A stretch of 64,000 bases of DNA from the NCBI GenBank assembly GCA_037201625.1, contig JBBCGR010000004.1:930001-994000 (forward strand). Reading direction: 5' to 3'. Source of the DNA: JAMXLO01 sp037201625. GTDB taxonomy: Bacteria; Pseudomonadota; Alphaproteobacteria; Acetobacterales; Acetobacteraceae. Of this stretch, positions 51,786 to 60,360 are shown one piece after another. The notes below the pieces were generated by a model. The model was not told the DNA's origin, made no database searches, and saw only the letters and a list, made by a program, of their open reading frames with translations. The translations under genes and the position numbers were made by a program. Every line of letters begins with the position of its first letter. The first letter of the stretch is position 1.

Positions 51786-53243
51786 TTGGTACTCACTGGA
51801 CACCCGCTGGTAGTAAAACTCTGGGCCGGCCTGGCGGGAGGGGCGCGTCGCCTCCGCGGTGACAAACGTGGCGCGACAACCTTGCTGTTCGGCGCCACCG
51901 CGCTGCTGCTGATCGGCTTCGTCGCGCTCGGCACCGAAGCCGGGAACTGGTACGCGGTGAATGCCACCGTGCAACATGCTGCCGACGCTGCCGCGATGGC
52001 GGGAGCCGCGGCCCGCTCGGCGAGCGGAAATATGGCAGTCGCGACCGCGGCGGCGCGACAGGCGGCGCAGTTCAATGGCTATGGGGACGGCGGCGGCACG
52101 ATCGTGACCGTGACCGACGCCTCCACCGCCTACGCCAATTCGTCGGCCGTCCGGGTCCAGATCGAGGCCAGCATCGCGCCCATCCTCCTCACGCTGTTCT
52201 CGAGCGCCACCCCGGCCGTAAAGGTGGCTGCCGTCGGCGTAGTGAAGGACATCGGTCCAGCCTGCCTGCTGGCCACCAGCGGCGGTCTGACCATCGGCGC
52301 GAACCAGCATAGCTATAGCTGCATCTATGCCTCCAATGCAGCGGGAGCGGATTCGATCAGGGTGTTATCCAGTGTCACTGGCGACGGGGTCTACGGCTAC
52401 ACAACGGTCGGCACGTGCCCGACCTGCGGGACGCTTTATTCAGACCGTCCTGCCGCTGCCTATCAGCCGAGCACCACAAACCCCTACAAGGATATATACA
52501 ATGGCGTCAGCGCTGCTCTCGCTGAGCTCCGGCCGACGATAGATTATGAGGCAGTGCCGCCGCCGTCCGGCAGCGACTACGCTCTCGTGCCCGTCACCGC
52601 CGCCGGCGAGTTCAACGGCACCACGTATGCCTGGCAGACAGGTCGTCCCCTCTACGTTTACACATCCGACGTTGTCATCAACGCAAATACGACCGTGACG
52701 CTGGTTCCCGGCCTATACATTTTCCTCGGTGCCAGCCTGCGAATAGAGGGTGGCAGAGTCCAGTGCATGAAGCAGCCGCAGGGGACGGTACCCTGTGATG
52801 CCGCTGATGGCGTCACGATCATTCTCGCCGCCGGCCAGATGACCGATCCGGGGCGTCTCGTTATTGGTCCGGGTGCCGAAGTAGCGTTGCATTCGCCCGC
52901 CACTCTCCTCGCAGTGGCGCCAAATGTGCCGTCCCCCTATCCCTTGCTGAACGGCATGCTGTTCTATCGGCCTGCGACGGTCGACCAGGGAGGCGATGCG
53001 GGTAACCCAGCCGTCGACATCAGTGGCAGCGCCGGCACGCATCTCCTGGGCGGCATGTATTTCCCGAACGCCTATGTCCGATATGGCGCCAACTATGGCC
53101 AAGACCCCGACGCCGGGTCCTCCTGTGTGGTTCTGGTGGCTGCCACGATCGACCTCACCACCACGCCGAGTTCCTTCCCCTCGGGCAGTCAATGCACCAC
53201 AACGCCAACACCGCGGGTGCGTGCCGTACGGTTGGCAGGCTAG
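51786..53243 (+). CDS. TadG-like pilus-associated protein
   Basis: The protein of about 485 residues begins with the Tad N-terminal module: KRGATTLLFGATALLLIGFVALGTEAGNWYAV, then QHAADAAAMAGAAA. The large remainder has no recognisable von Willebrand A domain, unlike many TadG proteins. It contains several cysteines (CLLATSGGL, CIYASN, CPTCG, CMKQPQGTVPC) and beta-rich segments such as YVYTSDVVINANTTVTLVPGLYIFLG. The only upstream start seen is TTG 51786, without a clear ribosome site, so the start is uncertain. Confidence 0.78.
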   Translation: MVLTGHPLVVKLWAGLAGGARRLRGDKRGATTLLFGATALLLIGFVALGTEAGNWYAVNATVQHAADAAAMAGAAARSASGNMAVATAAARQAAQFNGYGDGGGTIVTVTDASTAYANSSAVRVQIEASIAPILLTLFSSATPAVKVAAVGVVKDIGPACLLATSGGLTIGANQHSYSCIYASNAAGADSIRVLSSVTGDGVYGYTTVGTCPTCGTLYSDRPAAAYQPSTTNPYKDIYNGVSAALAELRPTIDYEAVPPPSGSDYALVPVTAAGEFNGTTYAWQTGRPLYVYTSDVVINANTTVTLVPGLYIFLGASLRIEGGRVQCMKQPQGTVPCDAADGVTIILAAGQMTDPGRLVIGPGAEVALHSPATLLAVAPNVPSPYPLLNGMLFYRPATVDQGGDAGNPAVDISGSAGTHLLGGMYFPNAYVRYGANYGQDPDAGSSCVVLVAATIDLTTTPSSFPSGSQCTTTPTPRVRAVRLAG

Positions 53244-53244
53244 C

Positions 53245-53688
53245 GTGAGGATCTTTCGCAGAGCCAACCTTCCGCATGACTGCCGCGGCGCGGCGGCAGC
53301 GGAGTTCGCTCTGATCGCGATGCCGCTGATGCTGCTGTTGTTCGCGACGTTCAGTATCGGTCTCTACGTCTACGAACAGATGCTGCTGGGCCAGGCGGTG
53401 CGCGCCGGCGCGCAGTATGCGATCTCCTTCCCGACCGAGATCGACGGCATCAAGGGCAAGATCCGCGCGGCTCTGCCGGAGCCTCTGAATCGAGAAATGC
53501 TGGAGCCTGTCGTCACTACCTGCCATTGCGATGGTAATGGCAGCGGCTGCGCCCTGGTATGCGCCGACGGCGCGCCGCAACAGACCTTTGTCACTATCAG
53601 CGCTGCGCTGCCGGCCGCACCGATCGTCGGTAGCGGCTTCGGCGCCATTCCGCCCCCTGCGGTGAGTTATGTCGTCCGTGTACAGTAA
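53245..53688 (+). CDS. TadE-like minor pilin
   Basis: The 147-residue protein starts at GTG 53245, one base after the TadG-like stop. It has the TadE motif RGAAAAEFALIAMPLMLLLFATF in a prepilin-like helix, then QAVRAGAQYA. A Cys-rich segment (TTCHCDGNGSGCALVC) follows, likely disulfide-bonded outside the cytoplasm. It overlaps the next pseudopilin gene by 20 bases. Confidence 0.85.
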   Translation: MRIFRRANLPHDCRGAAAAEFALIAMPLMLLLFATFSIGLYVYEQMLLGQAVRAGAQYAISFPTEIDGIKGKIRAALPEPLNREMLEPVVTTCHCDGNGSGCALVCADGAPQQTFVTISAALPAAPIVGSGFGAIPPPAVSYVVRVQ

Positions 53689-54085
53689 CCGTCGCTGGTG
53701 CTGGCTCGGCCGAAAGGGCAGCGCCACTTTGGAGACTGCGCTGATTCTCCTGCCGCTGCTCACCCTGATGTTCGCGGGTATCGACCTGGGACGATACTTC
53801 CTAACCACGCAGTCACTGGTGAATCTCGTCAACGAGGCGACGCGCCGTAGCCTGGCCGACAGCCGCTGGCAGGTAAGCTGCACCACCTGGTCCGAGTCGA
53901 CCAGGATTGCGCCGTTCCTCGACCCGGCCCGGCTGAAGGTGTGTGTGTATCCGAACTCCGACGCATATCAGCACAATGGCGTCTGGGTCGAGGCGACCTA
54001 CGAGTTCGAGACGATCACGCCTTTACCGCCGGTACTGAACTGGCTCGCTGGCCCTCTGCGCGTGGAGAACAACGTCTCGTACTGA
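53669..54085 (+). CDS. TadE/TadF-like minor pilin
   Basis: The 138-residue protein has KGSATLETALILLPLLTLMFAGIDLGRYF, the TadE/TadF prepilin-like helix with the conserved Glu, then VNLVNEATRRSLAD. It overlaps its upstream neighbour, consistent with coupling. Its end converges with the PEP-CTERM gene. It likely caps or stabilises the Flp pilus together with the two preceding proteins. Confidence 0.85.
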   Translation: MSSVYSNRRWCWLGRKGSATLETALILLPLLTLMFAGIDLGRYFLTTQSLVNLVNEATRRSLADSRWQVSCTTWSESTRIAPFLDPARLKVCVYPNSDAYQHNGVWVEATYEFETITPLPPVLNWLAGPLRVENNVSY

Positions 54086-54129
54086 GCGGCGAGGCGGGTG
54101 TAGGCAAGCTGGCCCTCGGTCCGGCAATG

Positions 54130-54816
54130 TCAGATCGAGCGGCGGCGGGTCCGCAGCAGGCCGCCCAGCAAGGCAAGCCCACTGCCCAACACTGCGAGGG
54201 TCGTCGGCTCCGGCACCACCTGCGTTGCCGTGATCGTCATGGCGAGGGTGCTGGAGCGGAACTGGGTGGGAGCGCTACCTACCGTGCCACCGTTCGGCCC
54301 GGGCATGCCGAGAAGGCCGGGGAGGTTGTTGGTCTGGCCGACATACTGCTGCAGCAGGTCGGTCAAGCCGACCGTCACCGTGCCGGCGGGAACCATGCCT
54401 GTGAGCGTGCCGGCGCTGTTGCTGGCGCTGCTCAGACCGACCACGCTCGTGGTACCGACGCTGCCGCCGTTGACCACGACTTCATAGATGTCTCCAACCG
54501 CCACCAGGTCGGTCACCTGGATTGACAGCATGTAAAATAGCCCGGCCGTGGTCAGCGGTGTCGTAAAGGACAGCAGGCCCGCGGTGAGCGGCACGGTTGC
54601 CATCGGGTTGATGGAGATGCTGCACCCCGTGCTGCCGGGCGTGCAGAGGCCGCCAACACTGGCGACCGGCAGGTGTGAGGCCGTGGTTCCTGGCGCCGAC
54701 GCGACCGAGCTGGAAGTCTCGAAGATAAACTCCTGCCCGAACTGGAACGGGGCCGCCAGGGCAGGGGACGCAGTGAGCGCCAGCAGGCCGCCGATCAGAA
54801 TGGGCCGAATCATCAT
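54130..54816 (-). CDS. PEP-CTERM sorting-domain protein
   Basis: The 228-residue protein starts at ATG 54816 (GAGGGGAG upstream). It has a signal peptide (LIGGLLALTASPALA), a low-complexity Ser/Thr/Gly-rich body with one Cys pair (CTPGSTGC), and a C-terminal VPEPTTLAVLGSGLALLGGLLRTRRR. That is the PEP motif, helix and basic tail recognised by exosortase/archaeosortase-type systems. No exosortase gene is in the window. The body has no known enzymatic domain, so a surface or matrix role is plausible. Confidence 0.9.
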   Translation of the reverse strand: MMIRPILIGGLLALTASPALAAPFQFGQEFIFETSSSVASAPGTTASHLPVASVGGLCTPGSTGCSISINPMATVPLTAGLLSFTTPLTTAGLFYMLSIQVTDLVAVGDIYEVVVNGGSVGTTSVVGLSSASNSAGTLTGMVPAGTVTVGLTDLLQQYVGQTNNLPGLLGMPGPNGGTVGSAPTQFRSSTLAMTITATQVVPEPTTLAVLGSGLALLGGLLRTRRRSI

Positions 54817-55075
54817 AAGCTCTCCCCTCACGCGTACCGCCGCGGTCAAAGCCTTCTGCCCGCCGACGGGAAACGATACCTGTGGCGAGCAGGCCTAACA
54901 ATGCTAATTCTTGCCAAATTCCCATTTTATAAACGATCCAACCGCGGCTATCGGAGAGGAGTGATATTTTGCCAGATTCCACGCCATTTTATGGATACCC
55001 CGCCTCGCGGTCCGATGCTCGCTTGACCCGTCCAACGGCGCACCAGATCCTCACCTTCTCCGCAACCGTGTTGTC

Positions 55076-55714
55076 ATGACCGCAAAGCCCCGCGTCACCG
55101 TCCTCACCCACCCCCTGGTACAGCATAAGCTCACCCTGCTGCGCGACCGCGCCACGCCGACTGCGCAGTTCCGCCAACTCACGCGCGAGATCAGCCTGCT
55201 GCTCGCCTATGAGGTCACCCGCGACCTGCCACTCGACCCGGTGCCCATCGACACGCCGCTCGAGCCGATGATGGCCGCGCGACTGGCCGGCAAGAAACTC
55301 TGCTTCGTCTCCATCCTGCGCGCCGGCAACGGCATCCTCGACGGCATGCTCGACCTGGTGCCCTCGGCCCGCGTGGGCCATGTCGGCCTCTACCGCGATC
55401 CCGCCACGCTCCAGGCGATCGAATATTACCTGAAGCTGCCAGAGGACGTGGCGCAGCGGCTGTGCATCGTGGTCGACCCGATGCTGGCGACCGGCCACTC
55501 GGCCAGCGCGGCGGTGGCACGAGTCCGCCAGGCCGGTGCGTCACGCATCCGCTTCGTCTGCCTGATCGCGGCACCCGAGGGCCTCGCCACCTTCGCCGCC
55601 GACCACCCGGACGTGCCGGTGTTCACTGCCGCGATCGACCGGGAACTCGACGGGCACGGCTATATCCGGCCCGGCCTGGGCGACGCGGGGGACCGGCTGT
55701 TCGGCACCAAGTAG
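55076..55714 (+). CDS. upp: Uracil phosphoribosyltransferase
   Basis: The 212-residue protein converts uracil and PRPP to UMP. It has VLTHPLVQHKLTLLRD at the N-terminus, the FVSILRAGNGILDGML segment, the PRPP-binding loop CIVVDPMLATGHSASAAV, and the uracil-binding C-terminus DRELDGHGYIRPGLGDAGDRLFGT. The common ATGGS in the PRPP loop is ATGHS here. The length fits the family. It is monocistronic by orientation. Confidence 0.95.
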   Translation: MTAKPRVTVLTHPLVQHKLTLLRDRATPTAQFRQLTREISLLLAYEVTRDLPLDPVPIDTPLEPMMAARLAGKKLCFVSILRAGNGILDGMLDLVPSARVGHVGLYRDPATLQAIEYYLKLPEDVAQRLCIVVDPMLATGHSASAAVARVRQAGASRIRFVCLIAAPEGLATFAADHPDVPVFTAAIDRELDGHGYIRPGLGDAGDRLFGTK

Positions 55715-55746
55715 CGCGGCAGGAGTTTTGCCGCGTCGTTCCCCCG

Positions 55747-56916
55747 CTACGCCGCCATCGCCTGCGCCACCGCGACCAGCGCGGCGTCGCTGCCCCGTCC
55801 GCCGACGATCGAGAGGCCGACCGGCAGACCGTCCACCGTCGCGCCGGGCAGGTTGACCTGCGGCACGCCGGTCAGGCCGCCATGCGAGCAGAGGCAGGAG
55901 ATGCGGTCGCGCAGCGGTCCCAGCACCGGCAGCGGCAGCCCCTTCTTCGGCGCCGGGAATGGCGTGGTCGGCAGGCACAGGATGGTGCCGGGCGGCAGCA
56001 GATAGGCCAACCGCCCGCGCGCCTCTTGCCGCATCAGGTCGGCCCAGCCGCGCTCCGCCTCGCCGATCGTGGCGCCCAGCACCAGACCGCGCGCCACGTT
56101 GAACGCCATGCGAGGATTGTCGCGCTCCACCCAGGGGCGGAAGGTCTGCCACGCCTCCACCGGCTGCAAAGTCCGTTGCGCGCGCGCCCACACCGACAAA
56201 CCCGGCGGCGCCATCACCTCGTCGCGCATCTCGCCCACCAGCGCCGCCAGCCGATCCACCATCGGCCGCAGCGCCGCCGCCACCGCCGGGTCGGCGAACC
56301 CGAACGCATCCACCGCGACGATCAGCCTCGTCGGCAGCGCGGCGGAAATTGCCTCGCCCAGCAGCACCGAGGAGACGCGCGCGAAGGTCGCCGCGTCGCG
56401 CGCGAACCAGCCCGTGGTGTCGGACGTCGGCGCCTGCGGCAGCATGCCGGAGAGGTCGAGGCGGCCATGCGTCGGGCGGATGCCGTACAGGCCGCAGAAG
56501 CTGGAGGGCACGCGCACCGACCCCCCGGTGTCGGTGCCGAGCGCCGTGTCGCACAGCCCGGCCGCCACCGCGGCGGCGGACCCGGAGGACGATCCGCCCG
56601 GCACGCGGTCGGGCGCCTGCGTGTTGAGCGGCGTGCCGTCGAATGCGTTCTCGCCGAGGATGCCGAGCGACACTTCGTCGGTGACTGTCTTGCCCACCAG
56701 GGTCGCGCCGGCGTCCAGCAGGGTCTGCACCGCCCAGGCATGCCGCGTCGGGATCGGGTGGGCACGCGCCCAGTCGTGGTTGCCGCCACCCGTCGGATGG
56801 CCGGCCACGTCGAACAGGTCCTTGGCCGCGAAGGTCAGGCCATGCAGCGGGCCGGCCGCGGCGCCCTCGATGGTGAGGCGCGGGCCGGGGACGAAGGCGT
56901 TGACGGCGTCGGACAT
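55747..56916 (-). CDS. Amidase-signature family hydrolase
   Basis: The 389-residue protein has the Ser-cisSer-Lys triad: Lys32 in FAAKDLFDV, cis-Ser109 in VPGGSSSGSAAAVAAG and Ser133 in LGTDTGGSVRVP. SFCGLYGIRPTHGRL follows, as in GatA-like amidases. It is shorter than GatA (about 480) and closest in layout to the short AtzE/indoleacetamide-hydrolase-type amidases. The substrate is unknown; no gatB or gatC is adjacent. It is divergent from the DUF4440-like gene. Confidence 0.9.
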   Translation of the reverse strand: MSDAVNAFVPGPRLTIEGAAAGPLHGLTFAAKDLFDVAGHPTGGGNHDWARAHPIPTRHAWAVQTLLDAGATLVGKTVTDEVSLGILGENAFDGTPLNTQAPDRVPGGSSSGSAAAVAAGLCDTALGTDTGGSVRVPSSFCGLYGIRPTHGRLDLSGMLPQAPTSDTTGWFARDAATFARVSSVLLGEAISAALPTRLIVAVDAFGFADPAVAAALRPMVDRLAALVGEMRDEVMAPPGLSVWARAQRTLQPVEAWQTFRPWVERDNPRMAFNVARGLVLGATIGEAERGWADLMRQEARGRLAYLLPPGTILCLPTTPFPAPKKGLPLPVLGPLRDRISCLCSHGGLTGVPQVNLPGATVDGLPVGLSIVGGRGSDAALVAVAQAMAA

Positions 56917-56976
56917 GCGGTGGCCTCGATGCTGGGACGCGGGTAGAATGCCGCCTCAGCCAAGGGAGCGAAACTG

Positions 56977-57351
56977 ATGGCCGACAATGGACCGACGATC
57001 ATCGAACTCGACCGCAAGCGCATGCAGGCCATGGCCGCGAAGGACATCGCAACGCTGAACGACGTGCTGGCCGACGACCTGATCTACACGCATTCCTCCG
57101 CGCGGCTGGACACCAAGCAGAGCCTGATCGGCAACATGGAGTCGGGTTCCACCGTCTATACCTCGGTCGTGCCGTCGGACGTGACGGCGCAGGACCTGGG
57201 CGGCGCAGTGGTGCTGACCGGCGTCGCGCGGATCGAGGTGAACTCGGGCGGCAAGCCGAACGCGTTCTCGGTGCGGTTCACCGATGTCTACGCCAACCGG
57301 GGCGGCCGCTGGCAGATGGTGACGTGGCAGTCGACGCGGCTGGCGGACTGA
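56977..57351 (+). CDS. DUF4440/SnoaL-like (NTF2-fold) protein
   Basis: The 124-residue protein shows the DUF4440 pattern: ELDRKRMQAMAAKDIATLNDVLADDLIYTHSSA, then a conical-barrel C-terminus FTDVYANRGGRWQMVTWQSTRL. The NTF2-like fold is used by isomerases, hydrolases and non-catalytic binders, so no activity is assigned. GGGAG precedes ATG 56977. It converges with the pentapeptide-repeat gene, three bases away. Confidence 0.88.
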   Translation: MADNGPTIIELDRKRMQAMAAKDIATLNDVLADDLIYTHSSARLDTKQSLIGNMESGSTVYTSVVPSDVTAQDLGGAVVLTGVARIEVNSGGKPNAFSVRFTDVYANRGGRWQMVTWQSTRLAD

Positions 57352-57354
57352 CCG

Positions 57355-58605
57355 CTACGCGGCGATCGGCAGCCGGCAGCCGGCGAACTTCGCCCCCGCG
57401 ACATCCGCCTCCGCCAGGTCGGCGCCGGTAAGATCGGCGAAGGACAGGTCGGCGCCGGCCATGTTCACTCCGCGCAGGTCGGCGCCGCGCAGATCGGCAT
57501 GGCGCAGGCTGGCGCCCGACAGGTCGGACGCCATGCGCCGTGTGCCGTTCAGCACCAGCGTGCGCAGCTTGGCGCCCTGCATGGAGGCGCCGTCCAGCAT
57601 CGCACCCGTCAGCACGATGCCGCGCAGATCCGCATTGTCGAACCGGCAGTCGCGGAAGTCCGCCTGTGCGCAGCGCGCCGCCTGCATCGCCGTGCTCGAC
57701 AGGTCGAGCCCGTAGAACACCGTGCTGCGAGCAGTGATCATGGTCAGGCAGGCGCCGCCCAGCCCGCCGGCGGTGCGCAGGTCGAAGCCGCTGAGGTCGA
57801 GCGCCGTCCCTGCCGCGCCGCAGGTTTCGATGAACTGGCGGTGCAAATGCAGCAGGACCTCCAGGCTGGAGTCGAGTTCGCGGAGCAGCCGGCCGTTCGG
57901 CTTGTCGGACAGCGCGTCCTTCAGGTCGGCACCGGCCAGGTTGGCGTATTCGAAGCTGGCGCCCGTGATGATCGCGCCGCGGAAGCAGGCGTCGCGTGTG
58001 TCGGCCTGGGCGAAGTCCGCCCCTTGCAGGTTGGACCCGGTGAAGTTGGCACCGCGCACATGCGCGCGAACCAGCTTGCAGCCGCGCATGATCGCCTCGG
58101 AGAAATCGGTCTTCACCGCGACCGCGCCCGTGAGGCTGGCACCGGTCAGGTTGGTCCCGGTGAAGCCGGCCGTGGCGGCGATGCCCGGCGCATCGCGCGG
58201 CGCCACCGTACGGAAATCGCCGCCGGCATCCACCGTGACATGAGCGCCGGGCCGCAGGTCGGCCTCGAACAGGTTGGCGCACACCATGATCGCGCCGGCA
58301 AAGAAGCAGCCACGCAGGTCAGCGCGCATCATGGAGACGTTCTCCAGATTCGCCTGGCGGAAGTCGCAGGCGAACACCGTCGCGGAATCGAAGCGTGAAC
58401 CGCGCATGTCGGCGCCGAAGAACGACGAACCGGTGAAGTCGGCGTGCGACAGGTCGACACCGGCAAGGCGGAGGCCGGACAGGTCGTGGCTGGTGAACAC
58501 CGCGCGCCTGCCCCCGCGCGAGGCGCGATACAACGTATGAAGCCGCACCGCCTCATCCAGTTGCGCCTGCGTGAGTCTGGTGAGGTGAGAGGTGGGCGCA
58601 GCCAC
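57355..58605 (-). CDS. Pentapeptide-repeat protein
   Basis: The 416-residue protein is built mainly of A(D/N)L/F-x-x repeats. One block covers about residues 45-225 (for example LAGVDLSHADFTGSSFFGADM, LVRAHVRGANFTGSNLQGAD). A second runs from about 265 to the end (SDLSGASLRHADLRGADLRG, ADLSFADLTGADLAEADVAG). A non-repeat insertion of about 40 residues (RLLRELDSSLEVLLHLHRQF) separates the blocks. Such proteins form right-handed quadrilateral beta-helices. Some mimic DNA against gyrase, but nothing here shows that role. No signal peptide is present. Confidence 0.92.
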   Translation of the reverse strand: MAAPTSHLTRLTQAQLDEAVRLHTLYRASRGGRRAVFTSHDLSGLRLAGVDLSHADFTGSSFFGADMRGSRFDSATVFACDFRQANLENVSMMRADLRGCFFAGAIMVCANLFEADLRPGAHVTVDAGGDFRTVAPRDAPGIAATAGFTGTNLTGASLTGAVAVKTDFSEAIMRGCKLVRAHVRGANFTGSNLQGADFAQADTRDACFRGAIITGASFEYANLAGADLKDALSDKPNGRLLRELDSSLEVLLHLHRQFIETCGAAGTALDLSGFDLRTAGGLGGACLTMITARSTVFYGLDLSSTAMQAARCAQADFRDCRFDNADLRGIVLTGAMLDGASMQGAKLRTLVLNGTRRMASDLSGASLRHADLRGADLRGVNMAGADLSFADLTGADLAEADVAGAKFAGCRLPIAA

Positions 58606-58669
58606 GACAGAACGAACCCCGCTTCTTGCGGGGTCCGATTATCGGCGGAGTTCCTTAATTCTTGGTGGA

Positions 58670-60271
58670 CTACTGCAGCGAGATACCCATCGCCTCGCTG
58701 TAGCGGCGCGCCGGCTCCAGCGGGTCACCGTACTTGCGGTGCATCGCCGTGTGGTAGGCGGCCGCGAGCACCAGGCGGTCACGCTCCGGATGCCGATTGG
58801 TGCCGAAATCCATCAGCATGCACTGGGCGATTTCCTGGTTGTGCGGGTCATTGCCCAGCTTGGTCGCGGCGAGCGCGATGCGCTGCACCAGCGGTGCGCG
58901 GTCGCCCACGTTGTCCAGGTAGGCCTGCGTCCAGGCGAGGCTTTCCTGCCCGTTCAGCGAGCACACGGCGTTGTCGACCCGATCGAGCAACTGCCCGGCG
59001 GTCAGCCGGTCGGCGCCGCTCGGGGCCGCGATCGCCACCGCATGGACGTCGCCGATGCCCTTCTGATGGCCGGCGACGCGGTTCAGGTAGGACGCCAGCA
59101 GGTAGATCAGCCGCAGCCGCCGCGGATGGTCGAAATTGTCGAAGAACCACGCCAGCGTGTTGCAGTACTCATAGCAATGGTGCGGCATCGAGAAGTTGTT
59201 CGGCTCGGTCGTCTCCAGGACCACCTGGGCGGCGGCGATCTGCAGCACGTCGAGGATCCGCCGAGGGTCCTTCCCGGCCTTCAGCAGCTTCGTCACGGTG
59301 TGGAGGTTGTCGGGCTCCTGCCCGCGCAGGACGACCTCGATCAGCCCGGCGGCCTCCTCCTGGTTCAGCGCTTCCTTGTTGTTGCGCAGCACCGCGAGTT
59401 CCGCCTCGCTGACGCCACCATAGGGGACGGCGTGCAGCGCCTCGCCCTCGATGTTCATCTTCACCATGTTGCAGGCCATCTCGTAGGTCGAGTACCAGCG
59501 CGGCCCCACGGCGATATCGAGCGCCCCGGCATACAGCACATGATGCGCCGCCGGATCGTCCCAGCCGATCGCGTTGCCGATCTCCACCGTCGAGCGGGCG
59601 CGGTACGCCTTGTGGCCCGTCGTGTAGGAGCGGTTGAACAGCATGCGATCCTGCATGTCGATCAGCCCGGCAAACACCAGTTCCGCCAGGACCTCCTTGC
59701 GATTGGCGGTGTCCTCCATCAGGCCCAGGAATGTGCGGTAGGCATCAAGCACCTGGCCGCGATGCACCAGCGTCATCCAGGTGTTGAGCCGCTCTTTCAG
59801 CGGGCCCTCCTGGTGCAGCGGCTCCTGGTCCGCCCAGTACACCACCGGCTCCGGCGGCGCCTCGATCTTGGACGAATTTCCGCGCATCCGCGTGTAGTGG
59901 CCGGGGGCCTTGTCGATCTTCTGGTTCCAGATATCGAGGCCGCTCGGGATGTACCAGATGGTCTGTGCCATCGGCAGCATCGCCAGGTCCTGCGGCACCA
60001 TCTTCGTCAGATTGACGGTGGCGCGTGCGCTCAGCAGGCAGTGATCGTTGTTGACGAAGTTCGGATAGCCGTCGTCGATCCGCTCATGATACGGCACATG
60101 CGTATACGGGGCGTGGATGCGGACACCCTCCGCTATGATCTCCTTCAGCGGGCGGCCGGCGCGCACGAGGTCGTAGTAGACCTGACTCGCCCCGATCTGG
60201 TCGCGCGCCAGCACCCGCTCCTCCAGCTTGGCGTATAAGGTGCTCGTGGCGCGGTCCACTTGCATGTCCAT
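58670..60271 (-). CDS. Unrecognised conserved-looking protein, 533 residues
   Basis: ATG 60271 has GGAGG eight bases upstream. The protein has no signal peptide and appears soluble and mostly helical. Notable features are RIHAPYTHVPYHERIDDGYPN (near 55), FVNNDHCLLSARATVNL, GNAIGWDDPAAHHVLYAGALDIAVGP (near 240) and MPHHCYEYCNTLAWFFDN (near 370). The repeated His and Asp/Glu clusters suggest a metal or haem site. Some stretches recall questin-oxidase-like (DUF4243) proteins, but the match is too weak to name it. It is divergent from an NHL-repeat gene. Confidence 0.8.
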   Translation of the reverse strand: MDMQVDRATSTLYAKLEERVLARDQIGASQVYYDLVRAGRPLKEIIAEGVRIHAPYTHVPYHERIDDGYPNFVNNDHCLLSARATVNLTKMVPQDLAMLPMAQTIWYIPSGLDIWNQKIDKAPGHYTRMRGNSSKIEAPPEPVVYWADQEPLHQEGPLKERLNTWMTLVHRGQVLDAYRTFLGLMEDTANRKEVLAELVFAGLIDMQDRMLFNRSYTTGHKAYRARSTVEIGNAIGWDDPAAHHVLYAGALDIAVGPRWYSTYEMACNMVKMNIEGEALHAVPYGGVSEAELAVLRNNKEALNQEEAAGLIEVVLRGQEPDNLHTVTKLLKAGKDPRRILDVLQIAAAQVVLETTEPNNFSMPHHCYEYCNTLAWFFDNFDHPRRLRLIYLLASYLNRVAGHQKGIGDVHAVAIAAPSGADRLTAGQLLDRVDNAVCSLNGQESLAWTQAYLDNVGDRAPLVQRIALAATKLGNDPHNQEIAQCMLMDFGTNRHPERDRLVLAAAYHTAMHRKYGDPLEPARRYSEAMGISLQ

Positions 60272-60360
60272 TCTGGCGTCCTCCGGCAAATCGCTGAGTT
60301 ATCCTACGCTTGACATGGCTGATCCGACAACCATGGTGACGCCGGCGGGAGGGGAGCGAT

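Noticed and set aside
54895..54930. Sigma-54-like promoter (TTGGCA ... GCAT) upstream of the PEP-CTERM gene, minus strand.
   Set aside because: The GG and GC elements are nine, not ten, bases apart and the second box lacks TTGC, so the match is not convincing.
58592..60238. A plus-strand open frame of about 548 codons covering the unrecognised protein.
   Set aside because: It is antisense to a gene with a good ribosome site and balanced composition, and is itself Val/Arg/His-rich without family motifs.
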